In this document: positions 31,605 to 43,905 of the stretch, piece by piece
Numbering within the stretch: the first letter of the stretch is position 1
Layout of the letters: each line of letters opens with the position of its first letter
From: Thinopyrum elongatum
Lineage: Eukaryota > Streptophyta > Magnoliopsida > Poales > Poaceae
NCBI GenBank assembly: GCA_011799875.1
Contig: CM022302.1
Coordinates: forward strand, 105,288,730 to 105,352,729
Length of the DNA stretch: 64,000 nt
Direction of reading: 5' to 3'
The notes under the pieces: model-generated
What the model was told of the DNA's origin: nothing
Databases searched by the model: none
The model's input: the letters and a program-made list of their open reading frames with translations, nothing else
Made by a program: the position numbers and the translations under genes

Positions 31605-33114
31605 AGGTAACTAGCATAGTGGACAAGTTGTTGATCCATGGGAATGCCAACATGTCTCACCTCGGGTATTTGTAACATATCGCGAAGCAATAGGAATAGC
31701 ACACGGCAACTGGAGGTTCACTCGAATATTCATTCGTGTGGGTATAGGGGTCAATATGGGTGTCCATGGCTCCGATGTTGATCATTGATCGGAAGGCATT
31801 CCAGGTCATGTCTATACTTCACCGAACCTATAAGGTCACACGCTTAAGGGTCATCTATCTGCTGAATACTAGACAGGGAGTCTGAGAGAAAATCACCGAA
31901 AAAGTTTCGGACACCGAAAAGTTTCGGACAGCGAAAAAGTTCCGCAGAGAGAGGTCACCGGATGAGTTCCGGTGAAACTGAAAAGTTGTTTCAGGGGATA
32001 CCATTAAGTCAAAATGGTTTCGGCACATGCCTGATAATTCTTGGAGGATGCCAGAATCATTCTGGAAACTTCTGGGAATTTTCTGGAAGAAAAACCGGAA
32101 ATGTTCCGGGGCTGCCGGAACCGCTTCAGATGCTTTTCGCAGATGAAATCACTAAACTGGAATTGTTCCAGAACGCGTTGAAAATTATTTTAGTGGGTAC
32201 TGGAAATGTTCTAAGCCCACATAAATATTTTCAGTTCGAACGGACGCTGAAAAATGTCATCGTGAATAGTGAAAGTGCTTTTTGGAATTTTTTGGAAAAC
32301 CACCTTTTAGGGCTTTTGCTAAAGGCTTCTAGAAGGTGATGTGGATGGATGAGAGCCCCCTTTGGGGGGGACCCCTAGGGGGTGGCCGGCCACATGTGGA
32401 GCTCCTCCTTGGAGCTCCACATGTCCTTTGGTTTCTCTCTTATGCCCTTGGAAAGAGTTTCCTTCATGGGTATTTTGGTATTTCTTGAATGCCCATCCTA
32501 CCCCTTGGTTTTCCTATATAAGGAGGAGAGGGGGCTGCTCAATCCTTCATCCCTTCTCACATACAAGTGCCATGCAATGATCTGGCTTCTCTCTCCCTCC
32601 CACGAAAAGAGTTTCGTAGAGCCGAAAGGTTGTCTGGGTTCAGGTGGGAACTAGTTCTGGACGGCGAAGCCCTGCCGGATAGATGACACCGTATGTGTGC
32701 AACTCTGTAGAGAGGTCGTAGTTTCGATCTTAGTGCCCGAGGGGCTGTTCGAGAGTGCCTCCCGAAGGGCTGTCCAAGTGACGGTCCGAGTTCTGTGAGT
32801 CCTCCCGAAGGGCTGTCCAAGTGACCGTTCGAGTTTCGAAGGTCCTCCCGAAGGGCTGTCCGCGACACCGTCCGGGGGACTGTTCGACCGCCTCTCGGAG
32901 GGCTGTCCAAAGAGAAGACGAGGGTATACATCCTCGCGGTTGGGAGGTTGTAAATCCTAGCTGCGGGGATCTGCACCGCCGATCGTCATCGACTCTTCTT
33001 CCGCTGCGCTACGAGTCGGTAACGAAAATGATCAAACCTTATATGCAGTCTCCATAGTGGTCCTGGGCTGGTGCGTAGGTCGGAAATTTTTGTTTTCTGC
33101 CGCGTTACCCTACA
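31605..33114 (+). repeat. Partial LTR (last 1.5 kb) next to the primer site
   Basis: This copy starts at the AGGTAACTAGC position of the LTR, lacking the first 663 bases, and runs to CCCTACA directly before the primer site. It shares diagnostic indels and transversions with the 3' LTR (38384-40535), including the 15-bp insert that turns a palindrome into a hairpin (32392-32424). It is therefore the true partner of the 3' LTR. TATA box at 32514-32523. Confidence 0.92.
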
Positions 33115-33115
33115 G

Positions 33116-33129
33116 TGGCATCAAGAGCC
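33116..33129 (+). promoter_or_regulatory. Primer binding site with one extra A
   Basis: TGGCATCAAGAGCC follows the LTR end by one base. Compared with the Angela primer site (TGGCATCAGAGCC) it has one inserted A, which would interrupt pairing with tRNA-Met. It may be a lineage variant or a mutation after insertion. Confidence 0.8.
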
Positions 33130-36100
33130 GTGCTATGCGTAGATGCAGGTTGCGATCTAGAATACATAGTGATGTATGGGTGTTGCACAATATAATTAGG
33201 TAGTAGATGAGTTCTATTACTGAAAATTATTTGTGCGGGTAGCAGATGAAATCTGTTACCCGATGTTCTTGTTGCTTCCCTGGAATTTGCATATTTCTGA
33301 TCTTGATAACAGCATGGTGGAGTTTCAATGTTCTGGCAATCCGCGATCCTGATTGATCAACGAAGTGCTAACAGTTCATTGAATTCCACCGTAGTTAAAA
33401 AGAAAGATGAAATTTCGCAGACAAAAGGGCAATGCAGATATGATCTGCACGGGGGTCATGCGTATGACGAAGTTTAGTATGGGGTTCAAGATTTTATTAT
33501 CTCGTGCTTCATACACCCCGCATTTGTTCATGTCTAGCGACTTGAATTATCATACTTGATGATGGACGTTGGTAGCTTCGGTTTGTTTCGAAACCTTAGA
33601 AGCCACGTAAAACAAGTTTTTGCATGAACCGATTAGAGACGTCTAACTTGGTTTTGCAGGAGGGTTTGCATGTGCATATGATGTGGTATAGCAGTGCTCA
33701 TAATAATTTGATTATGTATGAGATGACTATATGATGTAAATTAATTAACATGACCTGCGTGTCATGATTCGGCATGATGGCTGGAGCCATATGATTGCAC
33801 TTTAAATGACCTGTGTGTCAACCTTGTTGTAATGCATTATTTTATTAGCTATAGAGATAGCAATATTATCTGGTGCATCGACAAGGTAGTGGCAATCTTC
33901 GCGAAGGCGAACACCGACGCGAATGCCGAAGACGAAGAAATAGAAGACTTCTCCGTCGGAAAGGGCTATACCATATCATGCTAGCGCGGTAGTCGCTTTT
34001 TATTAGGGTGATCTCTCACAAAAATATCAAGTAGTTAGTGTTCTCCCAAGTGTAGCACCGTCACGGCACCTAACTTTTCGGGGTATCACAGGATCTCCCT
34101 GGGTACGAACGATTAGGGATGTGTGAGGCGGGTGAGTTGAGACCTCGCAGCAAGATCACTTGGTTGTCTTGACGTTCTGGAAGGATCTCCCTGAGCTCGG
34201 AACACGCCCATCGAAAGATGAACAAGAGTCACATAGAGATGTGATCGGCAAGTTTGCCTACCGATTGAAGTTCGCGCCATCAGTGTTCATCTCGTTCAAT
34301 GGCGTTGAATGGAAATGCGGGTCTTGTATCACTCACAATCAATTATGAGAGATATTGATTTGAGTGGGAGCGCACTGTTGAATTAACTTGTTTAATTCTC
34401 AGTGCAATTAATTGTGGACACTGTCTAAGTGTTATATGCATAATAGTTGTAGAATAATGGCTCGCGTTTCCACCTTCCCTATTAAAATTGAATAGCTGTT
34501 TAATATCTGGTTAAAACTTTACGGTTGGTAACGTAATGTGAGGATTGTCCTCAAGAGTGCCGAGAAGGACTTTGTCCTATCGCATACTTTCGGTATTCTC
34601 TTGCTTATGCTATGGATCATGTGACTCTCGTCCTTCGATCCAAAAGCTAGAATTCCGTTTCAGTCAAGTGCAATATGTTTGCTTCCATGAGACCCGAACT
34701 TCGAAAGTTTGGATAGTTATGTGATATTCATGGAATCTGAAAATCATTTTTAGAGACAAACAAAGGCTAAAAGATATGAGATATCCAAAGCAATGTTTGT
34801 TTGCAAACTGTTAGTAAAAGAGTTTACTATGCATTAGACTGATAAGAGAGGGATCCAGAAGAACGCCTGTCATATGATGAAAGGTGAATAAAACAACAAC
34901 TTAAAGAGAAAGGAAGTGTCCGAAGGGTGTTAGTGAAACTTTCACGCCTAGGAAGTCCGGGGCTAACGCCACTCTTAAGTTGGGTGCTTCTTCTGAGAGT
35001 AGGATAAATACTAAAAGTTAAACTGTTAGAAGTATAATGGCAGAAAGAAAGAAGACTGGAATATCCAGCTCATGTATGAATGTCATACAAGTTTTTGATG
35101 TATAGAAGGCTAGTCAAAGATATAGCTCTTGGGAATTATGATTAATTTGTTAATCACTGATTCTTGGGTATTGTGAGTTAATCATAGAGATACCCGCTCG
35201 ATTGCATTCTGTTGCAACTCGATGTAAGAACTACTATGGCCTGAAAGACTAGCCAGGAATGAGGTTTAGGTATACACAGGGAACATAGTAAATGTTACTA
35301 TACCTTCCATCGGTGTATTACCGTATGTATTTATTTTCATAATTCATTTAGAGTTTTACAAACTCTAGCCTTTGCATAAAGTAATCTTGCAAGAAGGTTG
35401 TTCATAAGAGAACTTTTTATGTTCGATGTTATGAATAACATAAGGGCCATACTTTCATTGAGAATGAGATGCATGTTATGAATAATGATAATAATATATT
35501 ACCTCTGGATTTACTTTCATAATTCATTTTAGAGTTTTACACACTCTAGCCCATTGCACAATGTTTGTTGCAAAAGAGTTGTTCATAAAAGAACAATTGT
35601 TGTTCAGTATTATGAATAACATGAAGGGCCATACTTCCATCCAAGATGGGATGTATGTTATGAATATTGATGGTAAAATGATACATCCATAACACTGACG
35701 CTAAATGTCGCAAGACTAAAAGAATACCACACAAGTGTGGCACTGCATTTGGTCACATTGGAGAAACCCGCATGAAAGATTCCATTATGATGGATTTTGA
35801 AGTCGTTTGATTTTTGAATCATCTGACACTTGCAACTTTCCTTCGAAAAGTGAAGTGATTGAAATACCGTTCACAGGCCATAAGGAACGAGCAAAGAATT
35901 TATTGGTGATCATACATTTTGATGTATGTAGTCCGATAAATATTTTTGCAAGTAGTGGATTTATCTATCTTCAGAAATGACTCAAGTAGATATATGGATA
36001 TTTACTTGATGAGACGTAAGTCTGAATTTTTTGAATTCATTCAAAAGGTTTTCAAATATGAAGTAGAAGTTATTGTAACAAGAAGATTATGTTTCTACAA

Positions 36101-38383
36101 TTCGATTGCAGAAAAGAATATTTGAGTTACAAGTTTAGCGAATGTCTGATGAGTTGTGAAAGGGGTTTCATAACTTGCACCTCCCGGAACACCACTGCAA
36201 GTGGAAAGTCCGTGAAGATGTAATCGAACCATTTATGACATGGTAAGATCAAAGATGGCATAAATAAATTTGCCATTATCCCTTTTGAAGAGTGATGCTT
36301 TAGAGACTGCGGCTTTTACACTGAAAAGAGCTCCATCGGGTCTGTTGAAATGACACCATGGTATGGTACGCCCAACCATGTTATATCTTTTCTTAACATT
36401 TGGAATATGGGGCTTGTGTAAAAGGTTACAAACCTATTCCAAATCAGACAAGTGCTACTTTGTAGGTTATCCCAAGTCATTGGGTATTCCCCCACCACTA
36501 TACCGAGGCAAAAGTTTTTGCCACAAAATGGTATGCTTTTAAAGAGAATTGTTCTTGCAAAAGGTGAGTGGGAGGACAGTGCAACTCGAAGAGATAACCA
36601 GTATCTTCGTCATCAGGTCAAAGGAAAGGAACCTTGGAAGTGATTCCGGAGTTTCCTACTGCGACTGATACGGAAGTCTCTACAATAAAATGTATGGACT
36701 TCGGTCGAACTTGCAACTGAACCACGTAGGCAAGGCTCGTGCAAACCTCTCAGGTGCGCAGACGAGATATTGTTGTTAGACAACAGTATACCTACGATAC
36801 ACAAGGAAGCGTTGATGGGCCCTGACTCCGGGATTGGCTAAATGCCAATATAATCCGAGATAGTTTCCATATAAATGATTCAAGATCATATCTTGATGAC
36901 CCCTTCAGAAGACTTAGAGTCTAACGAACTTTTATGGAACTATAAACTGATATGGATAAAATGTTTTATCCATAAAGCTCGACTTGTTGAAATAACAAGT
37001 TCAAGGAGTTGACTACGATGAGGTTGTTTCATCGTAGCGATGCTTAAAGTCAGTTCGGGTTGAACTAGCAATTAATACAAATTTCATATCATGAGATATG
37101 AAACAAGGGATGACAAAAGGATTTCCATCTGATGGAAATGAAACCAAGGACTTGCATGTGTTACAGTCCAAGGTATTTTGTGAGTCCAGATGATGCTAGT
37201 AAGGGTGCAAACTTCAGAGTTCCAGCGATGGACAGAAGAGAGCAAAGTGGAGTCGGAATCTTCGTGTTTTGATGAAATGGTCAAAGGAGTTTGACTTCAT
37301 CAATGGGTAACGAAGATGCTTGTAATTCAAGAAAGTAAGTGGGAGCCTAATAATATTTCTAAAAACCTTGTGTGCTTGACACATTGTTAATTGGAAATAA
37401 AATTCTTGACACGAATTAGGACTTCATTTGAAAATAGTTTTTCGATGAAGTGCTTGGGCTAAATAGCCTCAATATTAGGCATAATGATCTATGGAGATAG
37501 ATTTACCTAATGGGGCTAAGCAATAAATACATATTGACAAGATGCTAAAACTTTTTAGCATTTAAAACGCCAAGGAGTGATTCTTGCCGAAGTCACATGG
37601 AAAGAGTTTTTGCAAGACTCGGTGTCCCAAAAACACTGATGAGCAAAATACATGATGGGGATTCCTCACACCTTCGTGTTTGGATTAATCATGTATTCCA
37701 TGGTATGTAAAACAACCAGTTTTGTCCGATACTCCCAAGGTGTTGCGAGTATAGATACCAAAGTGATCAAAAGTACTGATCATAGGACAACAGTGAAAAG
37801 TGTCATTGAATGCTAGAGTAGCACTGATGACATGTTTTCTCGCAAGTGGAGATCATGAAGAGTTCGTTGTAAAATGTTACATCGATACAGTCTTCATCAT
37901 TGCTCCAAGCGATTTTTGATTTAAATAAAGGGTTTTGTGTAATACATAATATGGTGGCACGGTAGTTGGAAATTGTTCCAAACAAGATACTGTGGCGAAT
38001 TCTATAACAGAGGCGAAGTATGTTGCCGCTTTTTAAGCGACAAAGAAGATGTTGAATCATATAGTTCATTCATGAACTTAGTATGGTTCCAAGATGACTT
38101 TTGTCAATGGGACACTACTGCAGGTAGTTGCTCCATACCTCAGTCTGAGGAATCCAGGTTCGACCTGTGATTCACATACATACAAAGTCAAGTCCACACA
38201 AAATATGAATTTTGTGGAAGCATGAAAATGCGAAGGATATGCAAAGAGACACACGGAGCTGAAGCCGTCAGATCCGTTGGACATCAGGCTATACCACATG
38301 CGAAGCATATTTACACAGGTGTGCCACAGGTGTAAAGTGCATTAGCATTAACTAGATTATTGACTCTAGTGCAAGTGGGAGTC
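33130..38383 (+). pseudogene. Decayed copia gag-pol region without open frame
   Basis: DNA-level similarity to the Angela interior can be followed in order. A gag-like start lies near 34465, an integrase-like part around 35700-36200, an RT-like part near 36815-37080 (GACTACGATGAGG), and the RT/RNase H junction near 37440-37560. Every frame is broken by stops and small indels. At the place where the RT YVDD motif should be, the text reads differently (near 37375-37395), so the active site is gone. No frame longer than about 90 codons survives. The stretch ends with a copia-like GCAAGTGGGAGTC polypurine region before the 3' LTR. Confidence 0.75.
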
Positions 38384-40535
38384 TGTAGGAGATATGCCCT
38401 AGAGGCAATAATAAATGTTATTGATTATCTCCCTGTTCATAATTAGGTTTATGTTCCATGCTATAACTGCAATGATTCTCGAGTCTACAAATAAAACGAG
38501 GCTTGGAGGGAAACTCATGTGCACGTGTGGGATAATAAACGGTAAAATGTATTCCTAGTCAAGCCTCTATGACTGGCTCAAGTATTGCATGATGATCCTG
38601 TTTTCCTGATCATGGGCATGACTATGCCGGCAATTTTGAGGGCACAATTGTTAGCAGAACATTTGTGTTGAATCGACCCAAATTGATGTTATGCTATGAG
38701 ATTCTTTCGTCACAAGTTAATGGTTAATAACACAGAGATGGTTAACGTTTGCATAATTCCTCAGACCATGAGAGTATCGAGTTTCTTCATGCTTGATTCA
38801 TGAACTTTGGGGTTTGTTAAACGTCATCCGTAATTGGATGGCTATTACGGCGGCTTACGGGTTCATGGGAAAGTATGTCAAGTAACTTGATAGCTCAAGA
38901 TTGGGATTTGCTCCTCCGACGATGGAGAGATATCTCTGGGCCCTCTCGGTGTTACGGTATCCATCATCGTCTGGCCAGACACAGGGTGATTTGATCACAG
39001 GGATGCCGGAACACAGTAACGAGAAAAGAGAACAATACCGGTAACGAGGTAACTAGCATAGTGGACAAGTTGTTGATCCACGGGAATGCCAACATGTCTC
39101 ACCTCGGGTATTTGTAACATATCGCGAAGCAATAGGAATAGCACACGGCAACTGGAGGTTCACTCGAATATTCATTCGTGTGGGTATAGGGGTCAATATG
39201 GGTGTCCATGGCTCCGATGTTGATCATTGATCGGAAGGGGTTCCAGGTCATGTCTATACTTCACCGAACCTATAGGGTCATACGCTTAAGGGTCATCTAT
39301 CTGCTGAATACTAGACAGGGAGTCTGAGAGAAAATCACCGAAAAAGTTTTGGACACCGAAAAGTTTCGGACAGCGGAAAAGTTCCGCAGAGAGAGGTCAC
39401 CGGATGAGTTCCAGTGAAACTGAAAAGTTGTTTCAGGGGATACCATTAAGTCAAAATGGTTTCGGCACATGCCTGATAATTCTTGGAGGATGCCAGAATC
39501 ATTCTGGAAGAAAAACCGAAAATGTTCCGGGGCTGCCGGAACCGCTTCAGATGCTTTTCGCAGATGAAATCACTAAACTGGAATTGTTCCAGAACGCGTT
39601 GAAAATTATTTTAGTGGGTACTGGAAATGTTCTAAGCCCACATAAATATTTTCAGTTCGAACGGACGCTGAAAAATGTCGTCGTGAATAGTGAAAGTGCT
39701 TTTTGGAATTTTTTGGAAAACCACCTTTTAGGGCTTTTGCTAAAGGCTTCTAGAAGGTGATGTGGATGGATGAGAGCCCCCTTTGGGGGGGACCCCTAGG
39801 GGGTGGCCGGCCACATGTGGAGCTCCTCCTTGGAGCTCCACATGTCCTTTGGTTTCTCTCTTATGCCCTTGGAAAGAGTTTCCTTCATGGGTATTTTGGT
39901 ATTTCTTGAATGCCCATCCTACCCCTTGGTTTTCCTATATAAGGAGGAGAGGGGGCTGCTCAATCCTTCATCCCTTCTCACATACAAGTGCCATGCAATG
40001 ATCTGGCTTCTCTCTCCCTCCCACGAAAAGAGTTTCGTAGAGCCGAAAGGTTGTCTGGGTTCAGGTGGGAACTAGTTCTGGACGGCGAAGCCCTGCCGGA
40101 TAGATGACACCGTATGTGTGCAACTCTGTAGAGAGGTCGTAGTTTCGATCTTAGTGCCCGAGGGGCTGTTCGAGAGTGCCTCCCGAAGGGCTGTCCAAGT
40201 GACGGTCCGAGTTCTGTGAGTCCTCCCGAAGGGCTGTCCAAGTGACCGTTCGAGTTTCGAAGGTCCTCCCGAAGGGCTGTCCGCGACACCGTCCGGGGGA
40301 CTGTTCGACCGCCTCCCGGAGGGCTGTCCAAAGAGAAGACGAGGGTATACATCCTCGCGGTTGGGAGGTTGTAAATCCTAGCTGCGGGGATCTGCACCGC
40401 CGATCGTCATCGACTCTTCTTCCGCTGCGCTACGAGTCGGTAACGAAAATGATCAAACCTTATATGCAGTCTCCATAGTGGTCCTGGGCTGGTGCGTAGG
40501 TCGGAAATTTTTGTTTTCTGCTGCGTTACCCTATA
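38384..40535 (+). repeat. 3' LTR of the 11.4-kb copia element (2152 bp)
   Basis: TGTAGGAGATATGCCC to CCCTATA. It differs from the first LTR by scattered transitions. A 21-bp deletion between short direct repeats near 39509 is private to this copy, and a 15-bp insert is shared with the partial LTR. TATA box at 39935-39944, leader repeat array at about 40155-40333, hairpin at 39813-39845. The final CA has become TA. Confidence 0.93.
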
Positions 40536-40540
40536 GCGGC

Positions 40541-41661
40541 TCAGACCAACCTTACATGTTCACGCACATGAGACCGGTTCCACCGACTGACATGCAACTT
40601 GTTTTGCATAAAGGTGGCTGGCGGGTGTTTGTTTCTCCTACTTTAGTTGAATCGGATTTGACTACGGCGGTCCTTGCAGAAGGTTAAATAGCAACTTGAT
40701 AATCACCGTTGTGGTTTTGCGTAGGTAAGAACGGTTCTTGCTAGTTGCCTGTAGCAGCCACGTAAAACTTGCAACAACAAAGTAGAGGACGTCTAACTTG
40801 TTTTTGCAGGGCATGTTGTGATGTGATATGGTCAAGACGTGATATGATATATGTTGATGTATGAGATGATCATGTTTTGTAATAAGTTCACGACTTGCAT
40901 GTCGATGAGTACGACAACCGGCAGGAGCCTTAGGGTTGTCTTTAATTATTGTATGACCCGCGTGTCAATCACTTAAGCGCCATGTAATTGCTTTACTTTT
41001 ATCGCTATGCGTTAGCAATAGTTGTAGAAGCAATAGTTGGCGAGACGACCCCGACGCAATGATGGAGATCAAGGTGTCATGCCGGTGCTTTGGAGATGGA
41101 AATCAAAAGCACAAGATGATGATGGCCATATCATGTCACATATTTTGATTGCATGTGATGTTTATCCTTTATGCATCTTATTTTTCTTAGAACGACGGTA
41201 GCATTATAAGATGATCCCTTCACTTAATTTCAAGATAAAAGTGTTCTCCCTGAGTATGCACCGTTGCTAAAGTTCGTCGTTTCGAAGCACCTCGTGATGA
41301 TCGGGTGTGATAGACTCTATGTTCACATACATCGGGTGTAAGCCAGTTTTGCACATGCAGAATACTTGGGTTAAACTTGACGAGCCTAGCATGTACAGAC
41401 ATGGTCTCGGAACACTGGAGACCGAAAGGTCGAATGTGAGTCATATAGTAGATATGATCAACATAGAGATGTTCACCATTGAAGACTACCCCATCTCACG
41501 TGATGATCGGACATGGGTTAGTTGATTTGGATCATGTATCACTTAGACAACTTGCGGGATGATGATTTAAGTGGGAGTTCATTAGTACTTTGATTATTTG
41601 AACTAAAAAATTTATCATGAACTTAGTCTTAATAGTTTTTGCATATCTATGTTGTAGATCA
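40541..41661 (+). other. Leader of the Angela-like element
   Basis: The long untranslated leader resumes after the guest element and its second GCGGC copy. It contains short open frames (for example 40478-40687 and 41307-41525) with no domain. The style, with ACGTAAAACTTGCAACAAC and a mid-leader GTCTAACTTG block, matches BARE/Angela leaders. Confidence 0.75.
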
Positions 41662-42477
41662 ATGGCCCGTGCTACCGCTCCCTTGAATTTTAATGCGTTC
41701 CTAGAGAAAGCTAAGTTGAAAGATGATGGTAGCAACTACACGGACTGGGTCTGTAACTTGAGGATTATCCTCATTGCTGCACAGAAGAATTATGTCCTTG
41801 ATGCACCACTAGGTGACAGACCTGCTGCAGGAGCTGATGCAGATGTTATGAACGTCTGGCAGGCTCGATCTGATGACTACTCGATAGTTCAGTGTGCCAT
41901 GCTTTACGGCTTAGAACCGGGACTTCAAAAATGCTTTGAACGCCACGGAGCATATGAGATGTTCCAAGAGCTGAAGTTGATATTTCAAGCTAATGCCCGG
42001 GTTGAGATATATGAAGTCACCAACAAGTTCTTTAGCTGTAAGATGAAGGAGAATAGTTTTGTCAGTGAACACATACTGAAAATGTCTGGGTATCATAACC
42101 ACTTGACTCAGTTGGGAATTGATCTTCCAGTTGAGAGTGTTATTGACAGAGTTCTTCAGTCATTGCCACCAAGCTACAAAGGCTTCGTGATGAACTATAA
42201 TATGCAAGGGATGACGAAAATGATTCCCGAGCTCTTCGCGATGCTGAAATCAGCGGAGGTAGAAATCAAGAAGGAGCATCAAGTGTTGATGGTTAACAAG
42301 ACCACTAGTTTCAGGAAAAGGGGCAAGGGAAAGAAAGGGTACTTCAAGAAGAATGGCAAGCAAGTTGCCGCTCCCGTGAAGAAGCCCAAAGCTGGACCCA
42401 AGCCTGAAACTGAGTGCTTCTACTGCAAAGGAAATGGTCACTGGAAGCGGAACTGCCCCCAAATACTTGTCAGATAA
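41662..42477 (+). CDS. Angela-like copia Gag protein
   Basis: An open frame of 272 codons encodes a copia-type Gag, the nucleocapsid protein that forms virus-like particles around the element RNA. The start MARATAPLNF is chosen at 41662 rather than the upstream in-frame ATG at 41617, because the family consensus begins at this point and the upstream 15 residues look like leader. The UBN2-type gag core spans about residues 20-210. A basic stretch (RKRGKGKKGYF) is followed by a CX2CX4HX4C zinc knuckle (CFYCKGNGHWKRNC) near the C terminus. The downstream pol is in a different frame and damaged. The Gag frame itself appears intact. Confidence 0.88.
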   Translation: MARATAPLNFNAFLEKAKLKDDGSNYTDWVCNLRIILIAAQKNYVLDAPLGDRPAAGADADVMNVWQARSDDYSIVQCAMLYGLEPGLQKCFERHGAYEMFQELKLIFQANARVEIYEVTNKFFSCKMKENSFVSEHILKMSGYHNHLTQLGIDLPVESVIDRVLQSLPPSYKGFVMNYNMQGMTKMIPELFAMLKSAEVEIKKEHQVLMVNKTTSFRKRGKGKKGYFKKNGKQVAAPVKKPKAGPKPETECFYCKGNGHWKRNCPQILVR

Positions 42478-42830
42478 GAAGGATGGCAAAGTGAACAAAG
42501 GTATATTTGATATACATGTTATTGATGTGTTATGCTCGTAGTAGCGCCTTGGTATTTGATACTGGTTTGGTTGCTCATATTTGTAACTCGAAACAGGAGC
42601 TGTGGAATAAACGAAGATTGACTAAGGACGAGGTGACGATGCGCGTCGGGAATGGTTCCAAGGTTGATGTGTTCGCCGTCGGCACGCTACCTCTACATCT
42701 CCTTCGGGATTAGTTTTAGACCTCGATAATTGTTATTTGGTGCCAGCGTTGAGCATGAACATTATATCTGGATCTTGTTTATTGTGAGACGGTTATTCAT
42801 TTAAGTCAGAGAATAATGGTTGTTCTATTT
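42478..42830 (+). pseudogene. Copia protease region, frameshifted
   Basis: After the gag stop the protease continues in another frame, with the aspartic active site VFDTG around 42554 and HICNSKQEL downstream. The frame ends at 42713 in a region where further protease and linker codons are readable only in another frame. So at least two frame changes separate gag from integrase. Confidence 0.85.
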
Positions 42831-42832
42831 AT

Positions 42833-43207
42833 ATGAATAATATCTTTTATGGTCATGCACCTTTAATGAATGGTCTGTTCTTGTTGATTCTCGATCATAG
42901 TGATACACATATTCATAATATTGATGCCAAAAGATGCAAAGTTGATAATGATAGTGCAACATACTTGTGGCACTGCCGTTTAGGTCATATTGGTGTAAAG
43001 CGCATGAAGAAACTCCATGCGGATGGACTTTTGGAATCACTTGATTATGAATCATTTGATACTTGCGAACCATGCCTCATGGGTAAGATGACTAAAACTC
43101 CATTCTCCGGGACAATGGAGCGAGCTAATGACTTATTGGAAATAATACATACCGATGTATGCGGTCCGATGAGTGTTGAGCACACAGTGGGTATAGTTAT
43201 TTTCTAA
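42833..43207 (+). pseudogene. Copia GAG-pre-integrase and start of integrase, truncated
   Basis: The frame carries the integrase HHCC zinc finger (LWHCRLGHIGVKRM, then CEPCLMGK) and the first catalytic aspartate in HTDVCGP. It breaks just after this, around 43190-43210, where the core strand that should lead into the next block is disrupted by a small indel. Confidence 0.88.
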
Positions 43208-43221
43208 CCTTCACAGATGAT

Positions 43222-43890
43222 TTGAGTAGGTATGAATATATTTACATGATGAAACACAAGTCTGAAACATTTGAAAAGTTCAAAGAATTTCATAGTGAAG
43301 TGGAGAATCATCGTAACAAGAAAATAAAATTCCTACGATCTGATCGCAGAGGTGAATACTTGAGTTACGAGTTTGGCCTTCATTTAAGACAATGTAGAAT
43401 TGTTTCACAACTCACGCCACCTGGAACACCACAGCGTAATGGTGTGTCCGAACATCGTAACCATACTTTATTAGATATGGTGCGTTCTATGACGTCTCTT
43501 ACCGATTTGCCACTATCGTTTTGGGGTTATGCATTAGAGACAGCCGCATTCACGTTAAATAGGGCACAATCTAAATCCGTTGAGAGAACACCGTATTTAC
43601 TATGGTTTGGCAAGAAACCTAAGCCATCATTTCTTAAAGTTTGGGGATGCGATGCTTATGTCAAAAGGCTTCAGCCTGATAAGCTCGAACCCAAAGCGGA
43701 GAAGTGCGTCTTCATAGGATACCCTAAAGAAACTATTGGGTATACCTTCTACCAAAGATCCGAAGGCAAAATCTTTGTTGCTAAGAATGGGTCATTTCTA
43801 GAGGAGTTTCTCTCGAAAGATGTGAGTGGGAGGAAATTAGAACTTGATGAGGTAGTTGTACCTTCTCTCAAATTGGAAAGTAGCACATAA
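43222..43890 (+). pseudogene. Copia integrase core, second part
   Basis: In a new frame the integrase core continues with the second aspartate in SDRRGE and the catalytic glutamate in NGVSEHRN, so the D,D,E residues are present but split between frames. The C-terminal GKKP motif (LWFGKKPKPSFLKVWGC) follows. A TAA at 43888 separates it from the RT block, which lies in the same frame. Confidence 0.9.
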
Positions 43891-43905
43891 GAGAAAAATG
43901 TTCCC

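Larger units (their letters stand above)
29145..40535 (+). mobile_element. 11.4-kb copia-type element with decayed interior, TSD GCGGC
   Basis: The element starts TGTAGGAGATATGCCC and ends CCCTATA (probably CCCTACA before mutation), flanked by GCGGC at 29140-29144 and 40536-40540. It sits in the leader of the Angela-like element. Order: a full LTR (29145-31304), a 300-bp foreign filler (31305-31604), a partial LTR (31605-33114), a primer-site-like sequence, a 5.27-kb interior with no reading frame, and the 3' LTR (38384-40535). The interior is colinear with copia gag-pol at the DNA level but is littered with stops and indels, whereas the LTR copies differ by only about one percent. Confidence 0.9.

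Noticed and set aside
34160..38308. Short frames in the decayed copia interior
   Set aside because: None matches a gag-pol domain in frame; they are leftovers of the broken coding region.
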